Shown here: piece after piece, positions 1-5,521 of the stretch | How the letters are laid out: each line of letters opens with the position of its first letter | Numbering within the stretch: position 1 is the first letter of the stretch | DNA from: DATJQF01 sp035505995 | GTDB taxonomy: Bacteria; Bacteroidota; Bacteroidia; Bacteroidales; FEN-979 | Length of the DNA: 6,387 nt | Assembly: GCA_035505995.1 (NCBI GenBank) | Contig: DATJQF010000065.1 | Span: forward strand, 1-6,387 | Direction: 5' to 3' | Notes under the pieces: generated by a model | What the model was told of the DNA's origin: nothing | Database searches by the model: none | The model's input: only the letters and a program-made list of their open reading frames with translations | Made by a program: the position numbers and the translations under genes

Positions 1-187
1 GCTCAAACTTCGCTTTGACCGTTTCGATGACGGCCGTTTTATCTGCATGGATAACATAGGAGTTATACGTGGTCCCGTATTTGGTCTCCATGACCACATC
101 GAAGGTGACGATATCACGGTCCAGGACTCCCACCCACGTAACGCTGTCGCTCACTTTCAGGACCTTCTCATCTGTCATGGCAGGCAT
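1..187 (-). CDS. Flavodiiron protein (FprA/ROO-type A-type flavoprotein), N-terminal part only
   Basis: The minus-strand reading frame opens at ATG 187 and runs off the left edge without a stop, giving 62 residues. After a short leader it reads VSDSVTWVGVLDRDIVTFD followed by VVMETKYGTTYNSYVI. This matches the opening of flavodiiron proteins, where these strands begin the metallo-beta-lactamase-like domain that carries the di-iron site. The family reduces O2 to water and/or NO to N2O in the cytoplasm, with electrons from rubredoxin or a similar partner. The iron ligands (HxExDH and later) and the C-terminal flavodoxin domain lie beyond the window, so O2 versus NO preference cannot be judged. 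A second in-frame ATG at 178 (MTDEK...) is an equally possible start. A GGG stands about 8 nt before ATG 187, which is weak support for the longer form. The gene follows parC on the same strand after an 88-bp spacer. Family assignment is from recognition of the N-terminus only. Confidence 0.8.
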   Translation of the reverse strand, partial: MPAMTDEKVLKVSDSVTWVGVLDRDIVTFDVVMETKYGTTYNSYVIHADKTAVIETVKAKFE

Positions 188-233
188 AGTATTACCCAAT
201 ATTAAACGGTTATCTTCTTTATTTATTCTTTTT

Positions 234-265
234 ATAAGTCACCGGGTCAGCAAGTCAATAAGTCA
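234..265. repeat. Octamer tandem repeat, 4 units ending in GTCA
   Basis: Four consecutive 8-bp units read ATAAGTCA, CCGGGTCA, GCAAGTCA and ATAAGTCA, with GTCA recurring exactly every 8 bp. On the minus strand they are TGACTTAT, TGACTTGC, TGACCCGG and TGACTTAT. The array starts 10 bp beyond the parC stop and fills the middle of the spacer before the flavodiiron gene. It makes no strong hairpin (only a 4-bp GGGT/ACCC pairing), so it does not look like a terminator. The T-rich tract at about 211-233 is A-rich on the transcribed minus strand, so it does not supply a U-run for these genes. Function unknown. Confidence 0.6.
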
Positions 266-275
266 CCCCGCAATT

Positions 276-3062
276 TTAAAACAGTTCCATCTGGCCTGCT
301 GCACCTCTTCTACCTTTTTTCTTAACGGGCGGATCTTCAGTGGATTTCTTCTGCAATGCACCGCTTTTCTTCTTTGGTGATGTGGGTGGAGCCGGCGGAG
401 TTGAGGAAGATGCCGCTTTTGTTTTTTGGCCGGGATCTTTTTTCTTTTCTCTGCCTTCCTCTTTCGGTACCGGCGCTTTTTTAGGGGTACTGGTTTCCGC
501 CTTTTCCGGTAATGCGGGGGCAGGCGGCTGCGGTTCCGCAGCAAGCGGTTCCATCCAGGCGATCTTTTTCACCGGGTGGATACTGATGCGTTTTCCCTTT
601 GCCTTGTAACTTTTCACCCCGATGAACTCATGGATACTGATCGCTTCCTTCTCCGCGCCTTTGGTCTTCAGCTTCATGTCGAACTGAATTTCCATCACCG
701 GGAATTTATCCCCCGTTATAAGGATCAGCTTATTGTTCTCTTCGTCGCCTATAAAATCGATCTTGCGGTCGGTTGCCTCGACTTTAAAACGCTTGAGATA
801 GTAGTTCTTTGATTCCGGCTCCAGGTAAATTGCGGTGAAGATCTTTTCCGGGTCATATTTTTCGATCAGGATCATGTCCTCGTCGAAATGGGTGCTGAGA
901 TCGAACGACGTAAGGCGGTAATACCCCGACTGCAGGATCGTGAGGATCCGGTCGGAACCGGAAAAATCTCCCAGCAGGATGCCCCGTTCGTCCGAATTGA
1001 GTCTTTTTACGGTATCATCGTACCAGATCTTCCGCGAGCTGAGGGTGGAAACGCCTTCCTGGCGGTGCTCCACGCGCCGCACCGGGTTCCGGGAAAGAAT
1101 ATTGCCGACGGCGTTGCGCCCCTTGATGGCCACCGTTGCAAAATCGAAATCGAAAAAAAGCTTCTTGAGCCGCGGCTTGGGCTTCAGCTCCACCCGGACG
1201 ATCTCGGCCTCCCCGTTAGGGTTTGCCGAGAAATATAGCACCTTCGAATCGGGCGTTCCCCGGGTGACGGTATATTCCTTATCGCGGTTGACGCCGAGCA
1301 CGCTGAACCGCTTGACCATGGATTTCCCGCTTTTCCCGTCGCGGTAGATCAGGTTGTATACGGTTCGGTCGTCATTCCGGTTGAACACGGCGATGTGGAT
1401 GATCTCCTGTCCCACGAAAACCTTCTCCGCCACTTTGGTCACGAGATAGGTCCCGTTCTGCCGGAAGACGATGATATCGTCGATATCGGAGCAGTCGCAG
1501 ACATATTCGTCCTTTTTCAGCCCGGTCCCGGCAAAGCCCTCTTCCCGGTTCACGTAAAGCTTCTGCGTGGCGGCGGCGACCTTGGCCGCTTCGATGGTGT
1601 CGAAATTCCGCAACTCGGTCTTCCGCTCGCGTCCCTTTCCGTATTTTTTTTTGATCTGCCGGAAATACTCGATCGCGAAATCGATCAGGTGATCCAGGTG
1701 GTTTTTGGTTTCCTCGATACCGGATCTGATGCCCCGGATCTGCTCATCGGCTTTCAGGGAGTTGTATTTCGAGATCCGCTCGATGGGGATCTTGCGGAGG
1801 CGCCGGATGTCGTCCTCGTCCACCGGCCGGATCAGCTGCTTTTTGTAAGGCTTGAACCCTTCCAGGATGGCCTGGTCGATCTCTTCGGTGGTCTTGCATT
1901 TCTTGATCCCCTCGTAGATCTCCTTTTCGATGAAGATCTTCTCCAGGGAAGCGAAATGAAGCTCTTCCTTCAATTCGGCGATACGGATCTCAAGCTCCAG
2001 CTTCAGCAGGTCCACCGTGCGCTGGGTGCAGACCTTCAGGATCTCGGAGACCCCGACGAACCTGGGCTTGCCGTTCTCGATCACGCAGCCGTTGGGTGAG
2101 ATGGAAACTTCGCATTCCGTGAACGCATACAAGGCGTCGATGGTCGTGTCGGGCGATACTCCCGGCGCCAGGTGGATCAATACTTCCACATTCTGCGCGG
2201 TATTGTCGTCGATCTTGCGGATCTTGATCTTGCCTTTATCGTTGGCGTTCAGGATCGACTCGATGATCGAGCCGGTGGTGGTCCCGAAGGGGATCTCCGT
2301 AATGGTCAGCGTTTTCTTATCGACCTGGCTGATGCGGGCCCGGAGACGGATCTTGCCGCCGCGTAACCCGTCATTATATTTCGAGACGTCCGCCAGTCCC
2401 CCGGTCTGGAAATCCGGGAAGAGCTCGAAGTCCTTGTTCTGCAGGATCCGGATGGAAGCGTCGATCAGCTCGTTGAAATTATGCGGGAGGATCTTGGAGG
2501 CAAGTCCCACCGCGATCCCTTCCACACCCTGGGCAAGCAGCAGCGGGAATTTGGCCGGCAGGGCGACCGGTTCCTTGTTGCGGCCGTCGTAGGAAGCCTT
2601 CCAGGTAGTGGTCTTTGCATTGAAGAGGACCTCGAGGGCAAATTTGGATAATCTCGCTTCGATATACCTCGGGGCCGCCGCATCATCGCCGGTCAGCACG
2701 TTGCCCCAGTTGCCCTGGGTATCCACCAGCAGGTCCTTCTGCCCGAGCTGCACCAGTGCGTCGCCGATGGAAGCATCCCCGTGAGGATGGTATTTCATGG
2801 TGTGACCGATGATGTTGGCCACCTTGTTGAAGCGGCCGTCGTCGAGCTCCTTCATGGCATGCAGGATGCGCCGCTGCACGGGTTTCAGCCCGTCGGCCAC
2901 TTCCGGCACGGCCCGCTCGAGAATGACATACGAGGCATAATCCAGGAACCAGTTCTGGTACATATCCGACAGGTGGATGGTGCCTTTCAGCACGCCGGAT
3001 TCCAGTTCGGGAGATTCGTCAGCGTTGGGAAGCGGGGTTCCGGTCAGTTCGTCATTCGTCAT
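276..3062 (-). CDS. parC: DNA topoisomerase IV subunit A (ParC), 928 aa
   Basis: ParC is the DNA-cleaving subunit of topoisomerase IV. With ParE (not in this window) it forms a heterotetramer that decatenates daughter chromosomes and relaxes supercoils. Recognisable parts: the N-terminal region with HLSDMYQNWFLDYASYVI (30-47) and DGLKPVQRRILHAM (57-70); the winged-helix motif YHPHGDASIGDALV (91-104); the catalytic tyrosine Tyr133 in AAAPRYIEARL; tower and coiled-coil segments at about 355-480; then a beta-pinwheel-like C-terminal domain at about 515-815. No GyrA box (QRRGGKG) is present, which argues against GyrA. Residues ~840-922 are a Pro/Lys/Ala/Ser-rich, probably disordered tail ending in GQMELF. 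In the Bacteroidota form the usual quinolone-site serine (E. coli Ser80) is Ala97. The chosen ATG at 3062 lies inside a heptamer array, so residues 1-5 (MTNDE) are repeat-encoded. The only obvious alternatives are GTG at Val24 or Met34, the latter too close to the conserved core. Identity is certain; the exact start is fairly sure. Confidence 0.97.
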   Translation of the reverse strand: MTNDELTGTPLPNADESPELESGVLKGTIHLSDMYQNWFLDYASYVILERAVPEVADGLKPVQRRILHAMKELDDGRFNKVANIIGHTMKYHPHGDASIGDALVQLGQKDLLVDTQGNWGNVLTGDDAAAPRYIEARLSKFALEVLFNAKTTTWKASYDGRNKEPVALPAKFPLLLAQGVEGIAVGLASKILPHNFNELIDASIRILQNKDFELFPDFQTGGLADVSKYNDGLRGGKIRLRARISQVDKKTLTITEIPFGTTTGSIIESILNANDKGKIKIRKIDDNTAQNVEVLIHLAPGVSPDTTIDALYAFTECEVSISPNGCVIENGKPRFVGVSEILKVCTQRTVDLLKLELEIRIAELKEELHFASLEKIFIEKEIYEGIKKCKTTEEIDQAILEGFKPYKKQLIRPVDEDDIRRLRKIPIERISKYNSLKADEQIRGIRSGIEETKNHLDHLIDFAIEYFRQIKKKYGKGRERKTELRNFDTIEAAKVAAATQKLYVNREEGFAGTGLKKDEYVCDCSDIDDIIVFRQNGTYLVTKVAEKVFVGQEIIHIAVFNRNDDRTVYNLIYRDGKSGKSMVKRFSVLGVNRDKEYTVTRGTPDSKVLYFSANPNGEAEIVRVELKPKPRLKKLFFDFDFATVAIKGRNAVGNILSRNPVRRVEHRQEGVSTLSSRKIWYDDTVKRLNSDERGILLGDFSGSDRILTILQSGYYRLTSFDLSTHFDEDMILIEKYDPEKIFTAIYLEPESKNYYLKRFKVEATDRKIDFIGDEENNKLILITGDKFPVMEIQFDMKLKTKGAEKEAISIHEFIGVKSYKAKGKRISIHPVKKIAWMEPLAAEPQPPAPALPEKAETSTPKKAPVPKEEGREKKKDPGQKTKAASSSTPPAPPTSPKKKSGALQKKSTEDPPVKKKGRRGAAGQMELF

Positions 3063-3089
3063 GGGTCATTCGTCATTCGTCATTCGTCA
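3048..3089. repeat. Heptamer tandem array (6 units) spanning the parC start codon
   Basis: On the plus strand there are six 7-bp units in perfect register: TTCGTCA, TTCGTCA, TGGGTCA, TTCGTCA, TTCGTCA, TTCGTCA. On the minus strand the unit is TGACGAA, with one TGACCCA variant. Because each unit ends in A and the next begins with TG, an ATG is created at every junction (3090, 3083, 3076, 3069, 3062, 3055). The one at 3062 opens parC. The last two plus-strand units (3048-3061) lie inside the gene. Simple 7-bp arrays of this type are known as short tandemly repeated sequences in cyanobacteria, and similar ones appear in Bacteroidota spacers as far as I recall. Confidence 0.85.
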
Positions 3090-3107
3090 TGGGAGGGCTT
3101 GGGTATT

Positions 3108-3170
3108 AACCGCAGATCATCGCAAATTAATTTCAGCGAAAATCAGCGGTGTTTCTGCGTAAATCTGCGG
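3108..3170. repeat. Degenerate ~10-11 bp repeat with CCGCAGAT/ATCTGCGG terminal inverted arms
   Basis: Between the cysteine hydrolase and parC lies a 63-bp element whose ends are a perfect 8-bp inverted pair, CCGCAGAT (3110-3117) and ATCTGCGG (3163-3170). Between them the motif CAGCG/CTGCG recurs at 3134, 3144, 3155 and 3165, and its complement CGCAG/CGCAA at 3111 and 3121, so copies are about 10-11 bp apart and switch orientation midway. I recall similar GCAGATT-type repeats scattered in spacers of environmental Bacteroidota and other phyla, but that is memory, not a search. The stretch CAAATTAA (3123-3130) is one mismatch from a minus-strand TAnnTTTG element and could be a parC promoter, but support is weak. 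Confidence 0.55.
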
Positions 3171-3180
3171 GTGATCCGAA

Positions 3181-3723
3181 TCATTTCACCAATCTTGAGA
3201 TCGCTTTGAATTGCTCGGTCCCGGAGAACCGCAGCAGCTCGAACAGCAGTGATTCATAGGTGGTGATGACGGCGCCTTCCTGCCGCATCCGCTCCACCGC
3301 GATCCGCTTGTCATTCTCCCGGCGCGACGAGATGCAGTCCTCCACCACGATCGGGTGATACCCGTTGCGCTTCAGGTCTACGACCGTTTGCAGCACGCAT
3401 ACATGGCTCTCGATGCCGCCCACGATGATGTTCTCCCGTCCCAGCACGGCGATGCCCTCCATCACCGTCGGCTCGTCGCAGCAGCTGAACGACATCTTCT
3501 CGATCCGCTTCAGGTCGCCGAGCACGCTGACGACCGGTGCAATGGTCGGCCCCAGTCCTTTGGTGTATTGCTCCGTAACAAAAACGGGCACATGGAGGAT
3601 CTTTAAGCCCTCGATCAGCAGGGGAATATTCTTCTCCAGCTTCTCATGGTCGTGGATCACGTTGAAAATCCGCTCCTGCACATCGATGATCAGGGCGGTG
3701 GTGCGGTCTTTAAGGATGCGCAT
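3181..3723 (-). CDS. Isochorismatase-fold cysteine hydrolase, 180 aa
   Basis: This is a cytoplasmic hydrolase of the isochorismatase-like (nicotinamidase/YcaC-related) superfamily, which cleaves C-N or vinyl-ether bonds of small molecules through a Cys-Asp-Lys triad. The triad is visible: Asp14 in ALIIDVQERIF, Lys76 in RIEKMSFSCC, and the nucleophile Cys109 in GGIESHVCVLQT, which carries the family's non-proline cis-peptide region before the cysteine. VTEQYTKGLGPT (49-60) is the usual loop after strand 2. The length of 180 aa is complete for the YcaC-like branch; there is no signal peptide. The zinc-binding Asp-x-His triplet of true nicotinamidases is not visible, so nicotinamidase is unlikely, and the substrate cannot be told. 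The ATG at 3723 follows an AAAGGCGAACGTT leader with only a weak Shine-Dalgarno match. A probable promoter lies at 3797-3790, so it may be transcribed apart from the esterase upstream. It ends 118 bp before parC. Confidence 0.88.
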   Translation of the reverse strand: MRILKDRTTALIIDVQERIFNVIHDHEKLEKNIPLLIEGLKILHVPVFVTEQYTKGLGPTIAPVVSVLGDLKRIEKMSFSCCDEPTVMEGIAVLGRENIIVGGIESHVCVLQTVVDLKRNGYHPIVVEDCISSRRENDKRIAVERMRQEGAVITTYESLLFELLRFSGTEQFKAISRLVK

Positions 3724-3753
3724 AACGTTCGCCTTTATGGTGAAAACACCTTT

Positions 3754-3780
3754 TCCTGTTACGCGTAACGCGTAACAGGA
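3754..3780. repeat. Perfect 12-bp-arm inverted repeat (hairpin) containing a heptamer doublet
   Basis: TCCTGTTACGCG (3754-3765) is followed by a 3-nt spacer TAA and then its exact complement CGCGTAACAGGA (3769-3780). The same bases contain two tandem copies of ACGCGTA (3761-3774). No U-run follows on either strand, so it is not a typical intrinsic terminator. It lies about 30 bp before the cysteine-hydrolase start codon and just downstream of that gene's probable promoter, so the RNA hairpin would sit almost at the 5' end of its transcript. Possible roles are mRNA stabilisation, control of translation, or a palindromic protein-binding site. Confidence 0.85.
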
Positions 3781-3789
3781 TTAATGGTG

Positions 3790-3797
3790 CAAAAGTA
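3790..3797 (-). promoter_or_regulatory. Bacteroidota-type -7 element TACTTTTG for the cysteine hydrolase
   Basis: The minus strand reads TACTTTTGCACC here, an exact match to the TAnnTTTG -7 consensus of Bacteroidota primary-sigma promoters, and followed by the GC often seen after it. The predicted start of transcription is near 3783, giving a ~60-nt leader that begins with the hairpin at 3780-3754. The expected -33 TTG is not clear; the region about 19-21 bp upstream is a T-rich run on the minus strand. Confidence 0.5.
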
Positions 3798-3857
3798 ATA
3801 ATCCGATGGGATATAAAAAAGAGAGGCGCTGATCGCTGGTCACAAGTCTGTTGCAGA

Positions 3858-5003
3858 TCATCGCTCCTTCATCACCCACTCCAATGCCTCCGGCAGCCGC
3901 TTCGACCAGGCAGTCTCATAATGTCTCTGCTGCGGGTCGATCACCCGGATGAAATCAATCCCCTCCCGGTAGCCCTTGTTCTTTAATGCTTCCATCATCT
4001 GATCGAACCCGGGACGGAGGTCATTCTCCAGTCCCACCCCGCCAAGGTACATATAGAAACGTACCTCTTTCCTTACCGCCGACCTCGTGACCGTTTTCAC
4101 CAGGTCGAGCTTGTCTATTTTAAATGCCGGAGACATGCAGATCGCGGCCGAGAAGATATCCGGGTGCTCCCAGACCATCAGGAAGGAGATCGTTCCTCCC
4201 GAGGAAGCCCCTCCCGTCCAGGTGTGGAGGCGGCCGGGAAGGGTCCGGTAGGCGGAATCGATGAACGGTTTCAGTCTTTGAACGATGAAATTCATGTATT
4301 CCTCCCCTTCTTTGCCCGGGCCGTACTCCATATTCCGGTCGTCCGTATTATTGATCCCGACGACGATGGCCGGTGTCACCGCCTTCACCCGGATCAGGCT
4401 GTCCATGATCTCGTCCATCCTCCATTCCGCCCCGTACGCGGCCGTGGCGACATCGAAGACATTTTGCCCGTCGTGCATGTAAAGCACCGGGTACCGTTCC
4501 GTTTTACTTTCGTTATATCCCGGTGGAAGCCAAACGGCGATGTCCCGGTCCTTCATCCCTTTGCCGTGCATAGCCCGGTGAAAAATAACGGTGCCGGTAA
4601 GGGAGGACGGTACCGGGGTTTTCGGCTGCTGACTGGTCCAGAGCAAAACCGTATCGCGGATCGTCCGGTCCCCTTCAACCTTTACCTGAAAATTGGAAAG
4701 CGGCTTACCGTCAGGTTTTGCACCTTCTTTTGCCCACGAGCCAAGGGTGTATTTATATTCAATGGATCCGGTGCCGTTCAGTATGATCTCTTTACTCCAG
4801 TTCTGGTTCCCGGCATATTTCATTTTCACTTTGCCCGGATCCCAGTTCCCCAGCTGGGGAATGCTTCCCGTGATAAACACCATGGAATCTTTGGAGACCG
4901 CATCGGAATGCAGGATGAACCGGACATGCAACTGCTTCCGGGCAGGCAGGGACACGCAGGGGAGCAGCACCAGGAACAAGAAAAGGGTTGTTTTGATTTT
5001 CAT
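3858..5003 (-). CDS. Secreted CBM20-like domain + alpha/beta-hydrolase esterase (putative esterase/CE1-like), 381 aa
   Basis: The protein has an N-terminal signal peptide (MKIKTTLFLFLVLLPCVSLPA, residues 1 to ~21; Lys-rich start, hydrophobic core, no good lipobox because Pro precedes the Cys), so it is exported. Residues ~25-123 resemble a CBM20 starch-binding domain: FITGSIPQLGNWDP (43-56), then W69 and IEYKYTLGSW (81-90). Residues ~137-381 are a putative-esterase alpha/beta-hydrolase (esterase D/enterochelin-esterase/CE1-like). They include LPPGY, YPVLYMHDGQNVF (171-183), the nucleophile elbow GGASSGG with Ser267 in GxSxG, a probable acid around Glu326, and the catalytic His361 in RHYETAWSKRL. 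Likely action is ester hydrolysis on glycan-linked or other substrates in the periplasm or outside; substrate unknown. An in-frame ATG at 5024 would add MTNNQRP, but those codons are a heptamer repeat and would precede a clean signal peptide, so I place the start at 5003. There is no Shine-Dalgarno. A decayed ATPase gene ends 42 bp upstream. Confidence 0.88.
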   Translation of the reverse strand: MKIKTTLFLFLVLLPCVSLPARKQLHVRFILHSDAVSKDSMVFITGSIPQLGNWDPGKVKMKYAGNQNWSKEIILNGTGSIEYKYTLGSWAKEGAKPDGKPLSNFQVKVEGDRTIRDTVLLWTSQQPKTPVPSSLTGTVIFHRAMHGKGMKDRDIAVWLPPGYNESKTERYPVLYMHDGQNVFDVATAAYGAEWRMDEIMDSLIRVKAVTPAIVVGINNTDDRNMEYGPGKEGEEYMNFIVQRLKPFIDSAYRTLPGRLHTWTGGASSGGTISFLMVWEHPDIFSAAICMSPAFKIDKLDLVKTVTRSAVRKEVRFYMYLGGVGLENDLRPGFDQMMEALKNKGYREGIDFIRVIDPQQRHYETAWSKRLPEALEWVMKER

Positions 5004-5031
5004 GGGTCGCTGGTTATTGGTCATTGGTCAT
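5004..5031. repeat. Heptamer tandem array (4 units) abutting the esterase start codon
   Basis: On the minus strand the units are ATGACCA (5031-5025), ATGACCA (5024-5018), ATAACCA (5017-5011) and a degenerate GCGACCC (5010-5004). The esterase ATG at 5003 is the next base in the same 7-bp phase. The final unit ends in ACCC directly before ATG, exactly like the TGACCC-ATG junction at the parC start. Confidence 0.7.
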
Positions 5032-5044
5032 AAGGCATTGCATT

Positions 5045-5451
5045 CTATATCTCCTGCGTTTCAATCCATCGGGAAAAGAAGACATCGTAAACCCAATACT
5101 TTCCTTCTTTTTTATAGATCATTTCCTTGTCGGTCAGTGCGGCGATTCCCCTCAAATCTGCTGCAGGTTTTTCTTATCCACCTTCACCCCCGAATCGTAC
5201 AATTTATTGCAAAAATACTGAGTATACCCGGTATGACGCCTGGTGAGGGCGAGTATTTCCGCAATAGCACCGGGATCTACGTTCCTTGAATTCCGGGAAA
5301 AATGATTGCGGATAAACTGCCGGTAGGCATCCTCCCGGATCTCTTCGGGATACATCAATTCCGTACTCTGGTAAAAGGGACGTGAAGCATCCGCAAAAAT
5401 CCTTGCCAGCAGATCCCGGTTACTGCCGGAACAAGGCGGTCGCCAGCCGGG
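5045..5451 (-). pseudogene. Remnant of an AAA-type ATPase (COG1672-like, Bacteroidota/archaeal family), C-terminal part only
   Basis: Two reading frames together resemble the C-terminal part of the large family of predicted AAA ATPases common in Bacteroidota and archaea. Frame one (5451-5155, stop at 5154-5152) reads GSNRDLLARIFADASRPFYQ, then STELMYPEEI, HF, and TRRHTGYTQYFCNKLYDSG, matching the family's lid and helical region with its HTxYTQ-x-CN signature. Frame two (5149-5045, TAG at 5047-5045) reads GIAALTDKEMIYKKEG and YWVYDVFFSRWIE, the family's very C-terminus (KEMIY ... YDVFFSRW). Lost are the whole N-terminal ATPase core (Walker A and B are absent; a stop lies in frame at 5454-5452) and, at the frame junction, most of the winged-helix segment that normally separates the two parts. 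So this is a decayed gene, not merely a sequencing frameshift. The 68-codon stretch 5358-5152 (TTG start) should not be called as an intact gene. Family from memory of the motif pattern. Confidence 0.68.
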
Positions 5452-5452
5452 T

Positions 5453-5488
5453 CATCCATTACACCCACCCCACCCATTTCACCAATTA
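5453..5488. repeat. Nonamer tandem array, 4 units (consensus CACCCATTA)
   Basis: Four 9-bp units read CATCCATTA, CACCCACCC, CACCCATTT and CACCAATTA, with CA at each 9-bp interval. The array begins exactly where the ATPase remnant stops being recognisable (stop at 5452-5454) and ends 10 bp before the in-frame stop that limits the membrane-protease gene. It sits in the divergent spacer between the two. Confidence 0.55.
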
Positions 5489-5498
5489 CTTTAATCCT

Positions 5499-5506
5499 GA
5501 TCTTTG
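5499..5506 (+). promoter_or_regulatory. Probable -7 element (GATCTTTG) for the membrane metalloprotease gene
   Basis: GATCTTTG followed by CACAAAA is one mismatch from the Bacteroidota TAnnTTTG consensus and has the typical TTTGCA context. It would place the transcript start near 5511 and leave a very short leader before the TTG start at 5522. No -33 TTG is visible at the expected distance. Confidence 0.35.
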
Positions 5507-5521
5507 CACAAAATTCCCGAG

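Noticed and set aside
197..204. Promoter for the flavodiiron gene (TAATATTG on the minus strand)
   Set aside because: One mismatch from TAnnTTTG, but the predicted start would fall only a few bases before ATG 187 and there is no -33 element; not strong enough to list.
1395..2099. Long plus-strand open frame (234 codons) opposite parC
   Set aside because: It is an antisense shadow of the parC codon pattern: Asp/Leu/Phe-rich composition and no recognisable domain, fully inside an unmistakable gene.
3048..3089. CRISPR array or phage attachment site
   Set aside because: Units are 7 bp with no spacers, and there is no cas gene, tRNA or integrase nearby.
3754..3780. Intrinsic terminator for the esterase transcript
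   Set aside because: The stem is strong, but on the minus strand it is followed by AAAAGG rather than a U-run, and it lies downstream of the next gene's predicted promoter.
4164..5033. 289-codon plus-strand open frame opposite the esterase
   Set aside because: Lies across the esterase gene with its domains and signal peptide on the minus strand; its protein has His/Arg/Pro-rich shadow composition and no motif.
5152..5358. Intact small 68-aa gene
   Set aside because: The homology to the ATPase family continues upstream of its TTG start to about 5430 and downstream in another frame to 5045, so it is part of a broken gene.
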